Made by a program: the position numbers and the translations under genes. The notes under the pieces were generated by a model, which did no database searches, was not told the origin of the DNA, and worked only from the letters and a program-made list of their open reading frames with translations. This document shows positions 9,590 through 18,492 of a stretch of 42,852 bases of DNA, piece after piece. The stretch comes from a candidate division TA06 bacterium (GTDB lineage: Bacteria; Edwardsbacteria; AC1; EtOH8), in NCBI GenBank assembly GCA_016208585.1, contig JACQXR010000111.1, forward strand, positions 1 to 42,852, read 5' to 3'. The first letter of the stretch is position 1. Each line of letters starts with the position of its first letter.

Positions 9590-9761
9590 AATAAGAGGAG
9601 ACGAAATTAGCGCCCGGTACATGTAAGTAAAACAGTTCGGAAACTAAAACTAAGCCGCCAAGGGCGGGGCTGTTTTATAGCAATGATGCCGGTCGTTTAC
9701 CCTTCGGACCAGAGCCAACCTGGCTGGCATCATTTTTAAAAATGATGCCAGTTTTTTATTT
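9590..9761 (+). promoter_or_regulatory. Structured 5' leader with terminator/anti-terminator switch (possible riboswitch or attenuator)
   Basis: An 8-bp stem pairs TAAAACAG (9628-9635) with CTGTTTTA (9670-9677), enclosing a small GTT/AAC hairpin and a GCC/GGC-rich hairpin. Downstream, three segments compete: A, AATGATGCC (9682-9690); B, GGCATCATT (9726-9734); C, AATGATGCC (9741-9749). B with C makes a perfect terminator; A with B would prevent it. Between A and B are further small inverted repeats (GGTC/GACC and GCC/GGC). I compared it by memory with the common riboswitch consensus motifs (c-di-GMP-I and -II, preQ1, fluoride, SAM, TPP, cobalamin, guanidine) and found no match. No leader peptide with an obvious regulatory codon run was noticed. 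Confidence 0.65.
9724..9757 (+). terminator. Conditional intrinsic terminator in the leader
   Basis: A perfect 28-base palindrome at 9724-9751 (arms CTGGCATCATTTTT and its complement) followed by six T residues, placed just before the AAGGAGG ribosome site at 9762-9768. Its position between a good promoter and the gene it serves implies regulated read-through rather than simple gene-end termination. Confidence 0.8.
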
Positions 9762-9775
9762 AAGGAGGTTTTGTC

Positions 9776-11272
9776 ATGCGTAAATTTATTATTTTAGCCC
9801 TGGCTTTGGCCGGGCACGCTTGGGCCCAGCAATGGTCGCCCGCCATCAATCTTATGCCCGGGGATCCCGGATCCTCCTGGACCGCCTCAAACCAAGCCCA
9901 CAGCCTGGCGGTTCGGGGAGATACAATTTATCTGGTCTGGTACAATTCAACCTGGGGACCGGTAAATATGGGACATCAAATATATTATAAAAAGTTTGAT
10001 GGAACCGCCTGGGGCCCGGTCAATATACTAGTAAACGACACCTTAAACTGGCGGAGGCACAGCTGGTATCCCTCGTGCGCGCTGGATGTTGCCGGTAATC
10101 TGCATGTAGTTTGGGAGTCTAACGACTTTGGTCAAATCTCCAGTTACGATATCGCCTACCGAAAGTTGAGCAGTAACGGTTCCTGGAGCGGAATAACCAG
10201 GGTTACTTCCAACAGCTCCCAGGGATATTCCTGGCGGCCGGTGATCGCCTGCGGTACGGATAACCTGATCCACATAGCCTGGCAGGACAACCGGCAGGGA
10301 ACTTATAAAATATTTTACAAATCTTCGACCGGCGGCGGCAGCTGGGGCAATGATCTGTGCCTCAGCCCCCAGGGGGTTTATGCCGGGTTTCCCAGCATCG
10401 CCCTGTCCGGCAGCGAGCCGGCTGTAGCCTGGCAGGATTTCCGGGACGGCGTCCACCAGATATATTTTAAGAAATATTCAGGATCCAGCTGGGGAACAGA
10501 CAGCGCCATCAGCCAGAGTTCTTACGGAGCCTTTGCCCCGTGCCTGGCCGGGGACCAGGCCGGCAACCTGCATGCAGCCTGGGAAGATCTGAGAGACGGC
10601 AATTACGAGATATATTACCGTAAGTTCACCAGCCAGACCCAAAGCTGGGGTAATGTCATCAGGCTGACAAAAGATCCCTATTATTCCCGCCAGCCGTTTT
10701 TACTGTGTCAGGGCGACAGCACGGTAAATCTTTTTTGGTCGGATGACCGCGACGGCAGTTATGAGATATATCGCCGTCAGTCGGTTAACAATGTCTGGCA
10801 GCCCGAAACCACCCTTACCAACTTTGACGGCTCGGCCTCGATGTGTCCTTCGGCCGCGGTAGATTATCTGGGCAATCTGCATCTGGTCTGGTCGGATTTC
10901 GGCGTTTCCTACCAGGCCCCGGATATATTTTACATGTCGGGCGTCTACTCTAAAAAATCATTGTCAGGAAATCAGGCGGCCATTCCTGGATCAGCAGGCT
11001 TGGCCATGCTTCCGGCCATGCCCAACCCCATGCGCGACCGGACTAAAATTGCAATGATGATTATTCAAAGCGGCTGGGCCAGGGTCAGGGTCTATAATAT
11101 TGCCGGACAATTGGTGAAGGAATTGTATCAGGGTCACTTGGCCGGCGGGTTGCATGAATTTGATTGGGACGCTAAAGACGGGAACGGCGCCAGGGTCAGC
11201 AACGGACTGTATCTTACCCGGGCGGAATGTTCGGGAAGCTCAGCTACCGGGAAAATAATGGTGGTGAGGTGA
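9776..11272 (+). CDS. Secreted beta-propeller-like surface protein with FlgD-like tail
   Basis: A 498-residue exported protein. AAGGAGG sits seven bases upstream and the N-terminus is a short signal peptide (MRKFIILALALAGHAWA, then QQW). At least five repeats carry W-x-D-x-R-D-G-x-Y-(E/K)-I-(Y/F) signatures (WQDNRQGTYKIFYK, WQDFRDGVHQIYFK, WEDLRDGNYEIYYR, WSDDRDGSYEIYRR), which looks like a six-bladed propeller similar in layout to BNR/sialidase-type repeats; catalytic residues of sialidases are not evident. The last ~90 residues are FlgD-like (MPNPMRDRTKI, VYNIAGQLVKEL, WDAKDGNGARVSNGLYL). It is the first gene of an operon; the next start lies two bases after its stop. Likely a T9SS-type surface client; ligand unknown. 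Confidence 0.8.
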   Translation: MRKFIILALALAGHAWAQQWSPAINLMPGDPGSSWTASNQAHSLAVRGDTIYLVWYNSTWGPVNMGHQIYYKKFDGTAWGPVNILVNDTLNWRRHSWYPSCALDVAGNLHVVWESNDFGQISSYDIAYRKLSSNGSWSGITRVTSNSSQGYSWRPVIACGTDNLIHIAWQDNRQGTYKIFYKSSTGGGSWGNDLCLSPQGVYAGFPSIALSGSEPAVAWQDFRDGVHQIYFKKYSGSSWGTDSAISQSSYGAFAPCLAGDQAGNLHAAWEDLRDGNYEIYYRKFTSQTQSWGNVIRLTKDPYYSRQPFLLCQGDSTVNLFWSDDRDGSYEIYRRQSVNNVWQPETTLTNFDGSASMCPSAAVDYLGNLHLVWSDFGVSYQAPDIFYMSGVYSKKSLSGNQAAIPGSAGLAMLPAMPNPMRDRTKIAMMIIQSGWARVRVYNIAGQLVKELYQGHLAGGLHEFDWDAKDGNGARVSNGLYLTRAECSGSSATGKIMVVR

Positions 11273-11274
11273 AG

Positions 11275-14200
11275 ATGAGATATAAAATCATCATACCGCT
11301 TTTTTGGGCGCTGGTTACGGCCCCGAATACAGTCTGGGCCGGAGTCAAGGTGTCGGAATCCACCGACCAAGGGATAGTATTGGAGCTTTCCTGTCCCCAG
11401 CCCCAATTTGAAAAGGTTCTAATAAAGGGGACGGAATACTTCAGGGTCACGGCCGCCGGCTGTCCTGGCCTGACCGAACCCGGCCGTCCGGCCTTGCCGG
11501 TAATTGGCGCCATGATACTGGTGCCGCCCAACGCCATTCCAGAGATAGTATCAGCCGAGCCGGCCGAGACCGTGAACTATAAAAAAATACCGGCTCCGGC
11601 TCCCGAAATACTGCTGGACAAGGAAACCGTTCCCGATCCGGTTGTTTACCGGGGAGGCCAGGTTTATCCGGCAAACCTGGTCAGCCTTTCCCGGCCGGTC
11701 AGGGCCGGCCTCCACAAGATGGCTTTCATTTCCTTTAACCCGGTGCGGTTTTATCCGGCCGGCGGTAATTTATCCTATGTAAAAAGCATCAAGGTCCGGG
11801 TTCGATTCAAACCGTCCGGCTTGGGCGACCAGCCGCTGGCACCGGGGAAAGCCGATCAGCTGACCGCCGGGATCGGGATGATCGCCGCCAAGAGCGCCGC
11901 CAATCCAACTCAGATGGCCGGCTGGGCCTCCCGTCCCGCTTCCGGCAAAAAAACAAAGTCAAGCGTCTGGGCCGATACCCTGCCCTATAAAATATTGATA
12001 GAGGAAGAAGGCATTTATAAAATCGGCTATTATGATTTGTTGCAGGCCGGACTCAATCCCGGCTGGTTCGATCCCCGCAGTTATAAATTGTTCAACCAGG
12101 GCCGGGAAGTCCCGATTTATTTCAAAGGCCAGGCTGACGGCGTATTTGACCAGGACGATTATTTTGAATTCTACGGACAGCGCCTGAAAGGCGACAGCAG
12201 TTATTATCACCCTTATTCCCGGGATAACGTTTACTGGCTGGGGGCCGGCGGCAGTTTTGGGGCCAGGATGATCGAGGAGGATGGAAGCCCGTTAAATCAA
12301 AACTATGTCCTGCCAGGCTCCTGCCGGTATAAAATGCATTTGGAAAAGGACAGCCTTTTTTACCGGCTGAACAGTCCTTCCAGCGATCAAACCGATCGCT
12401 GGTTCTGGCAGCGGATAGATAAAAGCGACAGCATGGTTCTAAGTTTTTCTCTGCCCGGCCTTGATAGCGGAGCCATTGACAGCGTCAATCTAACCATAGG
12501 CCTGCACGGCTACACAGAACTTGACGAAGACTCTTTTCCTGGAAACGATCATTGGGCTATAATCACTTTGAACGGCAAATCATTAGATAATTACGTGCGC
12601 TGGGACGGCCAGACTCCGCATATATTTGAAACGAAGTTAGATCCAGATAGGTTGGTTGAGGGCCAAAACCGGCTGGTGCTTAAACACGGTCCGCTGGGCA
12701 CCAGCGACACTTATTTCTTCAACTGGATGGAGGTGGAATATTCCCGGCGCTATGTTGCCAACGGCGGAAGCGTGGCTTTCAAGGCTCCTTCCCAGGGCTC
12801 GGACAGCTTGTTCCGTTATGAAATAAAGGGATTTGAGAATCAGAGCATAGACCTGTATAAGCTGGGGGTCAGTAAAATTACCGGAACCGTGGTGGAGCGC
12901 GATCCTGACGGAATAACCTACCGGCTGACTTTTGAAGACCGGGCCTCCTCCCAAACCGGTTATTATGCCGTGCAAAACGATGACCGGCACAAGCTGAAAC
13001 CCAAGGCCATTGTGGCCAATCATATCCCGGCCCAGGCCCTGACCGATCCCTCCCAGTCCGCCCAATATCTGATAATAACCACGGAAGAATTTTTGGCGCC
13101 GGCCGCAAGGTTGGCCGCCATCCGGGGAACCCAATTTAACGGGTCTAAGGTTGTTCTGGCTTCGGATATTTACGATGCTTTTAATTACGGAATACCCCAG
13201 GACCGGCCGATCAAGGAATTTTTGCGCCAGGCTTTTATGACCGGGCAGGTTCCGCCGGCCTATGTCTTGCTGTTGGGAGGAGGAAGCTGGGATCCCCGCA
13301 ACCTGTCGGGGCATTCTTATTCCGATAAAATTCCGGCGCATTTGACCCGGACCTCTGATTTTGGCCCGACCGCGGACGACAATTATTATGCCGACATATT
13401 GGACGACGATCAATTTCCCTCGCTGCCGGATATCGCGGTGGGCAGGATCCCGGTAAATAACGCTAACGATTGTCAGATCTGGGAAACCAAACAATTGTCC
13501 TACGAGCAACAGCCGCTGCTTGATCAGTGGCAGCGTGATTTTATGCTGATAGCCGGAAGGAATGTGAATTCCGGGGACAATTTCGACGGGGAAAGCAATC
13601 TGCTGGCGGCCTCATTAGATACCAGATACACTGTTTCAAAGGTCTACCACAGCAATCCCGCCACCACCCAGGATTTGATAGATCAGTTCAACGAGGGTTC
13701 TGTGCTGGCAGGATTTAACGGGCACGGTGGCGGTCAGGTATGGTCCCACGACAGTTTTTTCAGACTTGACGAGGTGGCTATGTTCAATAACTGGGGCCGC
13801 TGGCCGTTGGTGGGTTCATTCACCTGTCACAGCGGCGCTTTCGACATTCCTGATACGGTGTCCCTGTCCCAGGCCATGCTATTAAAGACCTATAGCGGTG
13901 CAGTAGGGGTATTTGCCAGTTCAGGGCCATCCTGGGAGAGCGTTATAGAACAGGCATTTTTTGGGGCGGTCGATGATTATGATCTTACAAGATTTGGCGA
14001 TATTTTGATCAGCTCCAAGTTTGAACTGGCCGCTAAGACAGGTATGTCGGTACATGCCGGAGAGATGATAACCAGCTATAATCTGCTCGGGGACCCGGGC
14101 ATGCGCCTGGCTGTTTCCCACCGAAATATTGAAATGACGCTGATCCCGGCTTCGCTTTTGCCGGGAGATTCCCTGACGGTTACCATCAGAGGCGGCTTCA

Positions 14201-16140
14201 AAGCTGGGAGCATCACTTTGCTCTCGCTGTGCGACTCCGTCGGCAATCCGGTTGTTAATTCTTCGCTGTTCTCCGACACGGTCGGCAAAGTTGCAGCCAG
14301 GGTGAAGGTTCCGGACTCCATGTCGACTGGAAAAGCGCTGATGAAGGCCTTTGTCAAAGATGCCGACAGCAGTTGGATTGCCTGCGGGGAGATGGGAATT
14401 AACCGGCCGGTTATTTACGGCATAACCGCCACGCCGGCCCGGCCGGTCAATCTGGTTGACAGCGTTGATATAGTTGCCGGAGCTTCCAGCCTGTGGGGAA
14501 TAGACAGCGTCTGGTGCGAATGGCGCACCTCAACAATCAGGTCTGATACCGGACTTCTCCAGAGCACATTGATGGACAGTTCCGCGCCCGGTTGGTTCAA
14601 ATTACGAACGAAAATCATCAATGTCGGGCCTTCCGACACTGTGCTCAATTACCGGATCTGCCTTTCCGGGCCAGCCGCAGCCAAGTTGGTAAGCAGTTGG
14701 AAACATCATCATCTTTTGACCCGCCCCGACCTGACCCCGAGGGAAAAGATAAACAGTAACGATAACTCATATTTTGGCGGGAAAAGGCGGCTGACCATTT
14801 TTACTGATATCTATAATAATGGAGAAACCAGGGCCGACAGTATCCCCCTTCATTTTTACCGCTATAACAACGAACTTCCTCCGAAGGATTCAGTAACCGT
14901 GATGCTGGATTCAATTTTACCGGGAACTAAGGCGGTGGCGGCTGTTCCCTGGACCCTGGATCCGGGAAAAGAGGCAGATACAATCAAACTGTCCATAGAC
15001 CCGTATGCCAAATCCTGGCCGCCGGAACAGGATACCAGCAATAACCATTTTGCCTCAAACTCTTATGATCTGCCAAAGTACCCGGACGAAAAAGTATACC
15101 GCCAGCTGGGCCTGCTGGGAAGCGTTGACACTGTTTCCTTGTCCAAATATCCGGTCAGGTATTTCCTGCCCGACTCCAGCCTTTTAGACAGTGCCGTGGC
15201 GGTAGTGGGGTATGAACCAGTCAATCAAACTTCGCCCTTAAATCCCGTCCGCCAGCCGGGCCTTAAGCTGATCGGCGACCAACTGCGGGATGTTTATTTT
15301 ATGACCATTACCGATTCAACCCGTGGCTTGTCCAATGGAAAAAAATTATGGATCAGCCTGGATTGGCCCCAGTTGGATGAAATCAGCGATCTGAGCCTGG
15401 TCAACCTTTACCGTTTTAATACCCGCCAGGGTTTATGGCAAAAAGTTCCCGGAGAAGCTGATACGGTTAAAGTATGGGGTTTCTCGGATTCGCTGGGCAC
15501 TTTCATGCCCCTGATCGGAACCGACACCACGGCGCCTTTAATCACCGCCCGACTGGAACAGCAGGCCACGGGTTGGGGGCAAACAGTCAAAGTATCCCGC
15601 CCCCAATACTCGGTATTGATTGAGGACCCCAACGGCATCAATCTGGATTCGGTCTGGGTTAAAAAAGACGTGGCGCTGGTCCCCCGCAATGAGTATAATT
15701 TGCCGACCCAGCCCCAGGATCATACCAGCGTGCCCCTGGCCTATGCCCCGTATCTGACCGACGGCCAGCATACTTTGGAATTCGGGGCCTGCGATAATCT
15801 GGGCAACAGCTCGGCGGTCTCGGTTCAATTGACGGTGGCTGCCGAGTTTGGGCTTTATTACCTGGCCTGTTATCCTACTCCCGTCGACGGGAACTATGCC
15901 ACTTTTTACTTTTTTGTGGGCGATCATGCCGATCAGTATGAGCTTAAAATATATACCGTGGCCGGAAGGCTGATCAAGACCTTCAAAGGCGGGTATGTCC
16001 CGGGCGAAAAGCGGCTGAACTGGAATGTTGATGATGATTCGGGACAAAGGGTGGCCAACGGGGTTTATTTTTATACCGTAGAAGTCTGGTCCGACGGAAG
16101 ATACCAGAAAAAGACCGAAAAACTGGCCGTTTTACGATAA
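11275..16140 (+). CDS. porU: Gingipain-family (C25) peptidase, PorU-like sortase
   Basis: A 1621-residue protein; ATG 11275 follows the previous stop by two bases and gives a signal peptide (MRYKIIIPLFWALVTAPNTVWA). Propeptide-like beta domains come first. The C25 catalytic domain lies at about 600-935, with the catalytic His in FNGHGGGQVW (H817) and the nucleophile in GSFTCHSGAFD (C851), as expected for gingipains and PorU. Ig-like beta domains and a FlgD-like tail follow (IYTVAGRLIKTF, WNVDDDSGQRVANGVYFYTV). PorU in Bacteroidetes is a T9SS cell-surface sortase that removes client C-terminal signals and itself carries such a domain. This copy is longer than usual because of the added Ig-like region. 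Neighbours (a client-like gene before, a PorV-like gene after) support sortase over secreted protease; a secreted gingipain-like protease is the alternative. Confidence 0.8.
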   Translation: MRYKIIIPLFWALVTAPNTVWAGVKVSESTDQGIVLELSCPQPQFEKVLIKGTEYFRVTAAGCPGLTEPGRPALPVIGAMILVPPNAIPEIVSAEPAETVNYKKIPAPAPEILLDKETVPDPVVYRGGQVYPANLVSLSRPVRAGLHKMAFISFNPVRFYPAGGNLSYVKSIKVRVRFKPSGLGDQPLAPGKADQLTAGIGMIAAKSAANPTQMAGWASRPASGKKTKSSVWADTLPYKILIEEEGIYKIGYYDLLQAGLNPGWFDPRSYKLFNQGREVPIYFKGQADGVFDQDDYFEFYGQRLKGDSSYYHPYSRDNVYWLGAGGSFGARMIEEDGSPLNQNYVLPGSCRYKMHLEKDSLFYRLNSPSSDQTDRWFWQRIDKSDSMVLSFSLPGLDSGAIDSVNLTIGLHGYTELDEDSFPGNDHWAIITLNGKSLDNYVRWDGQTPHIFETKLDPDRLVEGQNRLVLKHGPLGTSDTYFFNWMEVEYSRRYVANGGSVAFKAPSQGSDSLFRYEIKGFENQSIDLYKLGVSKITGTVVERDPDGITYRLTFEDRASSQTGYYAVQNDDRHKLKPKAIVANHIPAQALTDPSQSAQYLIITTEEFLAPAARLAAIRGTQFNGSKVVLASDIYDAFNYGIPQDRPIKEFLRQAFMTGQVPPAYVLLLGGGSWDPRNLSGHSYSDKIPAHLTRTSDFGPTADDNYYADILDDDQFPSLPDIAVGRIPVNNANDCQIWETKQLSYEQQPLLDQWQRDFMLIAGRNVNSGDNFDGESNLLAASLDTRYTVSKVYHSNPATTQDLIDQFNEGSVLAGFNGHGGGQVWSHDSFFRLDEVAMFNNWGRWPLVGSFTCHSGAFDIPDTVSLSQAMLLKTYSGAVGVFASSGPSWESVIEQAFFGAVDDYDLTRFGDILISSKFELAAKTGMSVHAGEMITSYNLLGDPGMRLAVSHRNIEMTLIPASLLPGDSLTVTIRGGFKAGSITLLSLCDSVGNPVVNSSLFSDTVGKVAARVKVPDSMSTGKALMKAFVKDADSSWIACGEMGINRPVIYGITATPARPVNLVDSVDIVAGASSLWGIDSVWCEWRTSTIRSDTGLLQSTLMDSSAPGWFKLRTKIINVGPSDTVLNYRICLSGPAAAKLVSSWKHHHLLTRPDLTPREKINSNDNSYFGGKRRLTIFTDIYNNGETRADSIPLHFYRYNNELPPKDSVTVMLDSILPGTKAVAAVPWTLDPGKEADTIKLSIDPYAKSWPPEQDTSNNHFASNSYDLPKYPDEKVYRQLGLLGSVDTVSLSKYPVRYFLPDSSLLDSAVAVVGYEPVNQTSPLNPVRQPGLKLIGDQLRDVYFMTITDSTRGLSNGKKLWISLDWPQLDEISDLSLVNLYRFNTRQGLWQKVPGEADTVKVWGFSDSLGTFMPLIGTDTTAPLITARLEQQATGWGQTVKVSRPQYSVLIEDPNGINLDSVWVKKDVALVPRNEYNLPTQPQDHTSVPLAYAPYLTDGQHTLEFGACDNLGNSSAVSVQLTVAAEFGLYYLACYPTPVDGNYATFYFFVGDHADQYELKIYTVAGRLIKTFKGGYVPGEKRLNWNVDDDSGQRVANGVYFYTVEVWSDGRYQKKTEKLAVLR

Positions 16141-16149
16141 GGAGAGAAG

Positions 16150-17139
16150 ATGAAAAAGATATTATTCATAATGCTGGGATTGGCAATAGCGGCCTCGGTC
16201 AGGGCTGAAAGTTACGGCGGGGAGTTTTTGAATCTAGGTGTGGGGGCCCGGGCCCAGGGTATGGGAGGGGCATACGGACCTTTGGCGAATGATGCCAGCG
16301 CCATTTACTGGAATCCGGCCGGGCTGTCAGGAATAATCCGTCCGGAAATAATGTTCTGCCACACCCAGCTCTTTGGCGGGCTGGCCAATCATGATTTTCT
16401 TGGCCTGGCCTGGCCTTTGAACAAACGACTTAGCCTGGGACTGGGTTGGATCCGGCTGGGGGTGGACGATATTCCCCGTTTTTCCTACAATGTGGGAACC
16501 ATGCCTGAAGGCAGTTTTGGCGACAATGAGAACGCCGTCTACGTCTCGGCTGCTTTCCAAAGAGAAGTCGCTCCTTGGGGCAAGCCATTAAAACTTTCGG
16601 CCGGCGGAAGCGTCAAGCTGATATATAATAAGCTTGATGACCGTCAGGCCAGCGGGCTGGGGCTGGATTTCGGCCTGCAGGCCAAGCTCTGGCTGGCTGA
16701 GTGGCTGGCCGTAAGATCCGCCAACCAGGTGATCGTCGGCATGGAGCCGGCCGTGGTGGAACGGTCAAACTGGGGGACCATAGGGATTAGCCTGGCAGCC
16801 CAGGATATAGGCGGGACCAGCATTTCATGGAATACTTCAAGCCAGCATAACGATATTAAGCCGGCCGGATATAAGGCCGGAATATCGTATGCCCAGCCAA
16901 TTTTTCCCTGGCGCAGTCAGATTATCTTATCTGCCGAAGTCGCAAGCCAAAGCTACCAAAAAGGCCGGCTGGGATTAGAGGTTGACTATCGCAATCTGCT
17001 GACGGCCCGGCTGGGCCGGGATCAAAAGGATCTGGTCTGGGGCGGAGGTGTGACCGTGTGGAGGTTGAAATTCGATTGGGCCTACGCACCCCACCAATTG
17101 GGAAGCACTCATCGGGTGGGCTGCAGCTTTAAACTCTGA
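16150..17139 (+). CDS. porV: PorV/PorQ-like outer-membrane beta-barrel protein
   Basis: A 329-residue protein with a signal peptide (MKKILFIMLGLAIAASVRA) and the N-terminal hallmark of the PorV/PorQ family: FLNLGVGARAQGMGGAYGPLANDASAIYWNPAGLSG. The remainder is alternating beta-strand sequence ending in a basic/hydrophobic residue pattern typical of barrels. In T9SS, PorV carries clients from the translocon to the PorU sortase, so its position nine bases after a PorU-like gene is functionally meaningful. AAGGAGAG upstream supports the start. The operon ends at the terminator at 17169. Related FadL-like barrels are an alternative, but the neighbour makes PorV the better choice. Confidence 0.8.
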   Translation: MKKILFIMLGLAIAASVRAESYGGEFLNLGVGARAQGMGGAYGPLANDASAIYWNPAGLSGIIRPEIMFCHTQLFGGLANHDFLGLAWPLNKRLSLGLGWIRLGVDDIPRFSYNVGTMPEGSFGDNENAVYVSAAFQREVAPWGKPLKLSAGGSVKLIYNKLDDRQASGLGLDFGLQAKLWLAEWLAVRSANQVIVGMEPAVVERSNWGTIGISLAAQDIGGTSISWNTSSQHNDIKPAGYKAGISYAQPIFPWRSQIILSAEVASQSYQKGRLGLEVDYRNLLTARLGRDQKDLVWGGGVTVWRLKFDWAYAPHQLGSTHRVGCSFKL

Positions 17140-17168
17140 TGCCGGTCATCGGAAGGTTTTGGCTCAAA

Positions 17169-17196
17169 GCGCCGCCTTAGGAGGCGGCGCCTTTTT
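17169..17196 (+). terminator. Intrinsic terminator of the sortase operon
   Basis: GCGCCGCCT and AGGCGGCGC form a perfect 9-bp stem with loop TAGG, followed by CTTTTT. Confidence 0.9.
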
Positions 17197-17207
17197 ATGT
17201 TTTATGC

Positions 17208-17236
17208 TTGCAAGCAAAAATTTAGTATGATAAAAT
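17208..17236 (+). promoter_or_regulatory. Probable tyrS promoter
   Basis: TTGCAA at 17208-17213, a 17-base spacer and TAAAAT at 17231-17236. Transcription from here would begin near 17243, consistent with translation from ATG 17293 and not from the ATG at 17197 that abuts the upstream terminator. Confidence 0.6.
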
Positions 17237-17292
17237 GTCCGATGCCTACAGAAACCGGGACCACCGGTCCTAAAACATTGAGCATTAATAAA

Positions 17293-18492
17293 ATGAACGC
17301 CAAAGAACAACTGCAGACCATAAAACGGGGAGCCCTGCATCTGATGCCGGAGGACGCCCTGCTGTCAAAATTGGAGAGGGCCATAAAAGAATCCCGGCCT
17401 TTGGTTATCAAATACGGAGCCGACCCATCGGCTCCGGACCTGCACCTGGGGCACGCGGCCTGCTTTAAAAAACTGAAGGAATTTCAGGAGCTGGGGCATC
17501 AGGTGATTTTCGTGATCGGCGACTTTACCGCCATGATCGGCGACCCCACCGGGCTGTCCGAGACCCGCAAGCCGTTGTCGCGGGAACAGGTCAGGGATAA
17601 CGCGGCCACTTACATGGAACAGGTGTATTTGCTGTTGGACAAGGACAAGACCAAGGTGGTTTTCAATCACGACTGGCTGTCAAAGCTGAACCTGGCCGAA
17701 GTCATCAAACTCAGTTCCAAGTTCACCGTGGCCCGGATGCTGGAGCGCGACGACTTCAGCAAGCGCCATAAAAGCCAGGCCTCCATCGGGGTGCATGAGT
17801 TCCTTTACCCGGTGATGGTGGCCTACGACTCGGTCCACCTCCACGCCGACGTGGAGGCCGGGGGTAACGACCAACTGTTCAACTTTCTGGCCGGCCGGGA
17901 ACTGATGCAGGAACTGGGGATGGAGCCCCAGGCGGTTTTGACCATGCCGATCCTGGTGGGGACCGACGGCTTCAACAAGATGAGCAAGTCGCTAGGAAAC
18001 TACATTGCCATCAAGGACACTCCCAAGGAGATGTTCGGGAAAACCATGTCCATCCCCGATTCCGCAATTTTAACGTACGCTCAGTTGGCGGCCTTTTACA
18101 ACGACGGCCAGCTTAATAAAATAAAGGAACGGCTGGAAGCCCAGGAAAATCCCAGAAACATCAAGTTCCAAATCGCCCGGGATATCACGGCCATCTATCA
18201 CGGGACCCAAAAGGCGGATAAAGCCTCGGCGGAGTTTGACCGGATGTTCAAAAATGGCGGGTTCCCGGAAAACCTGCCGGAATATGATCCCGGAGCCGAT
18301 AAAATATGGATTGTCAAGCTGGTGACAGGATCAGGCTGCGCCAAAAACAGTTCCGAAGCCCGGCGGTTGATAGGGCAGGGCGGGGTCCATCTGGACGGAG
18401 AAAAAATCACCAGCGTTGAAGCCGAGGTGGAAATAAAAGACGGAGCCATCCTTAAGGTGGGAAAGAGAAATTTTGTGAAGCTAAAAAGATGA
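17293..18492 (+). CDS. tyrS: Tyrosyl-tRNA synthetase
   Basis: Class I aminoacyl-tRNA synthetase that charges tRNA-Tyr in the cytoplasm; 399 residues from ATG 17293. This start places MNAKEQLQTIKRG at the N-terminus, as is normal for the family; the frame extends upstream to 17197 but through the terminator of the previous operon. The HIGH-type motif is HLGH (51-54) after YGADPSAPDL, and KMSKS is intact (229-233). The C-terminal S4-like RNA-binding domain is recognisable (SSEARRLIGQGGVHLDGEKI). Its stop overlaps the next gene by ATGA, indicating translational coupling to the damaged gmhB-like gene. Confidence 0.95.
   Translation: MNAKEQLQTIKRGALHLMPEDALLSKLERAIKESRPLVIKYGADPSAPDLHLGHAACFKKLKEFQELGHQVIFVIGDFTAMIGDPTGLSETRKPLSREQVRDNAATYMEQVYLLLDKDKTKVVFNHDWLSKLNLAEVIKLSSKFTVARMLERDDFSKRHKSQASIGVHEFLYPVMVAYDSVHLHADVEAGGNDQLFNFLAGRELMQELGMEPQAVLTMPILVGTDGFNKMSKSLGNYIAIKDTPKEMFGKTMSIPDSAILTYAQLAAFYNDGQLNKIKERLEAQENPRNIKFQIARDITAIYHGTQKADKASAEFDRMFKNGGFPENLPEYDPGADKIWIVKLVTGSGCAKNSSEARRLIGQGGVHLDGEKITSVEAEVEIKDGAILKVGKRNFVKLKR

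Noticed and set aside
9600-9735. Cyclic-di-GMP-I or preQ1-I riboswitch in the sortase-operon leader
   Set aside because: The GCAAAGCC core and tetraloop-receptor parts of GEMM are absent; only AAAACTAA resembles preQ1-I and the rest does not fit.
12637-13509. 290-codon minus-strand open frame inside the PorU-like gene
   Set aside because: No family features, and it lies entirely across the C25 domain coding strand.
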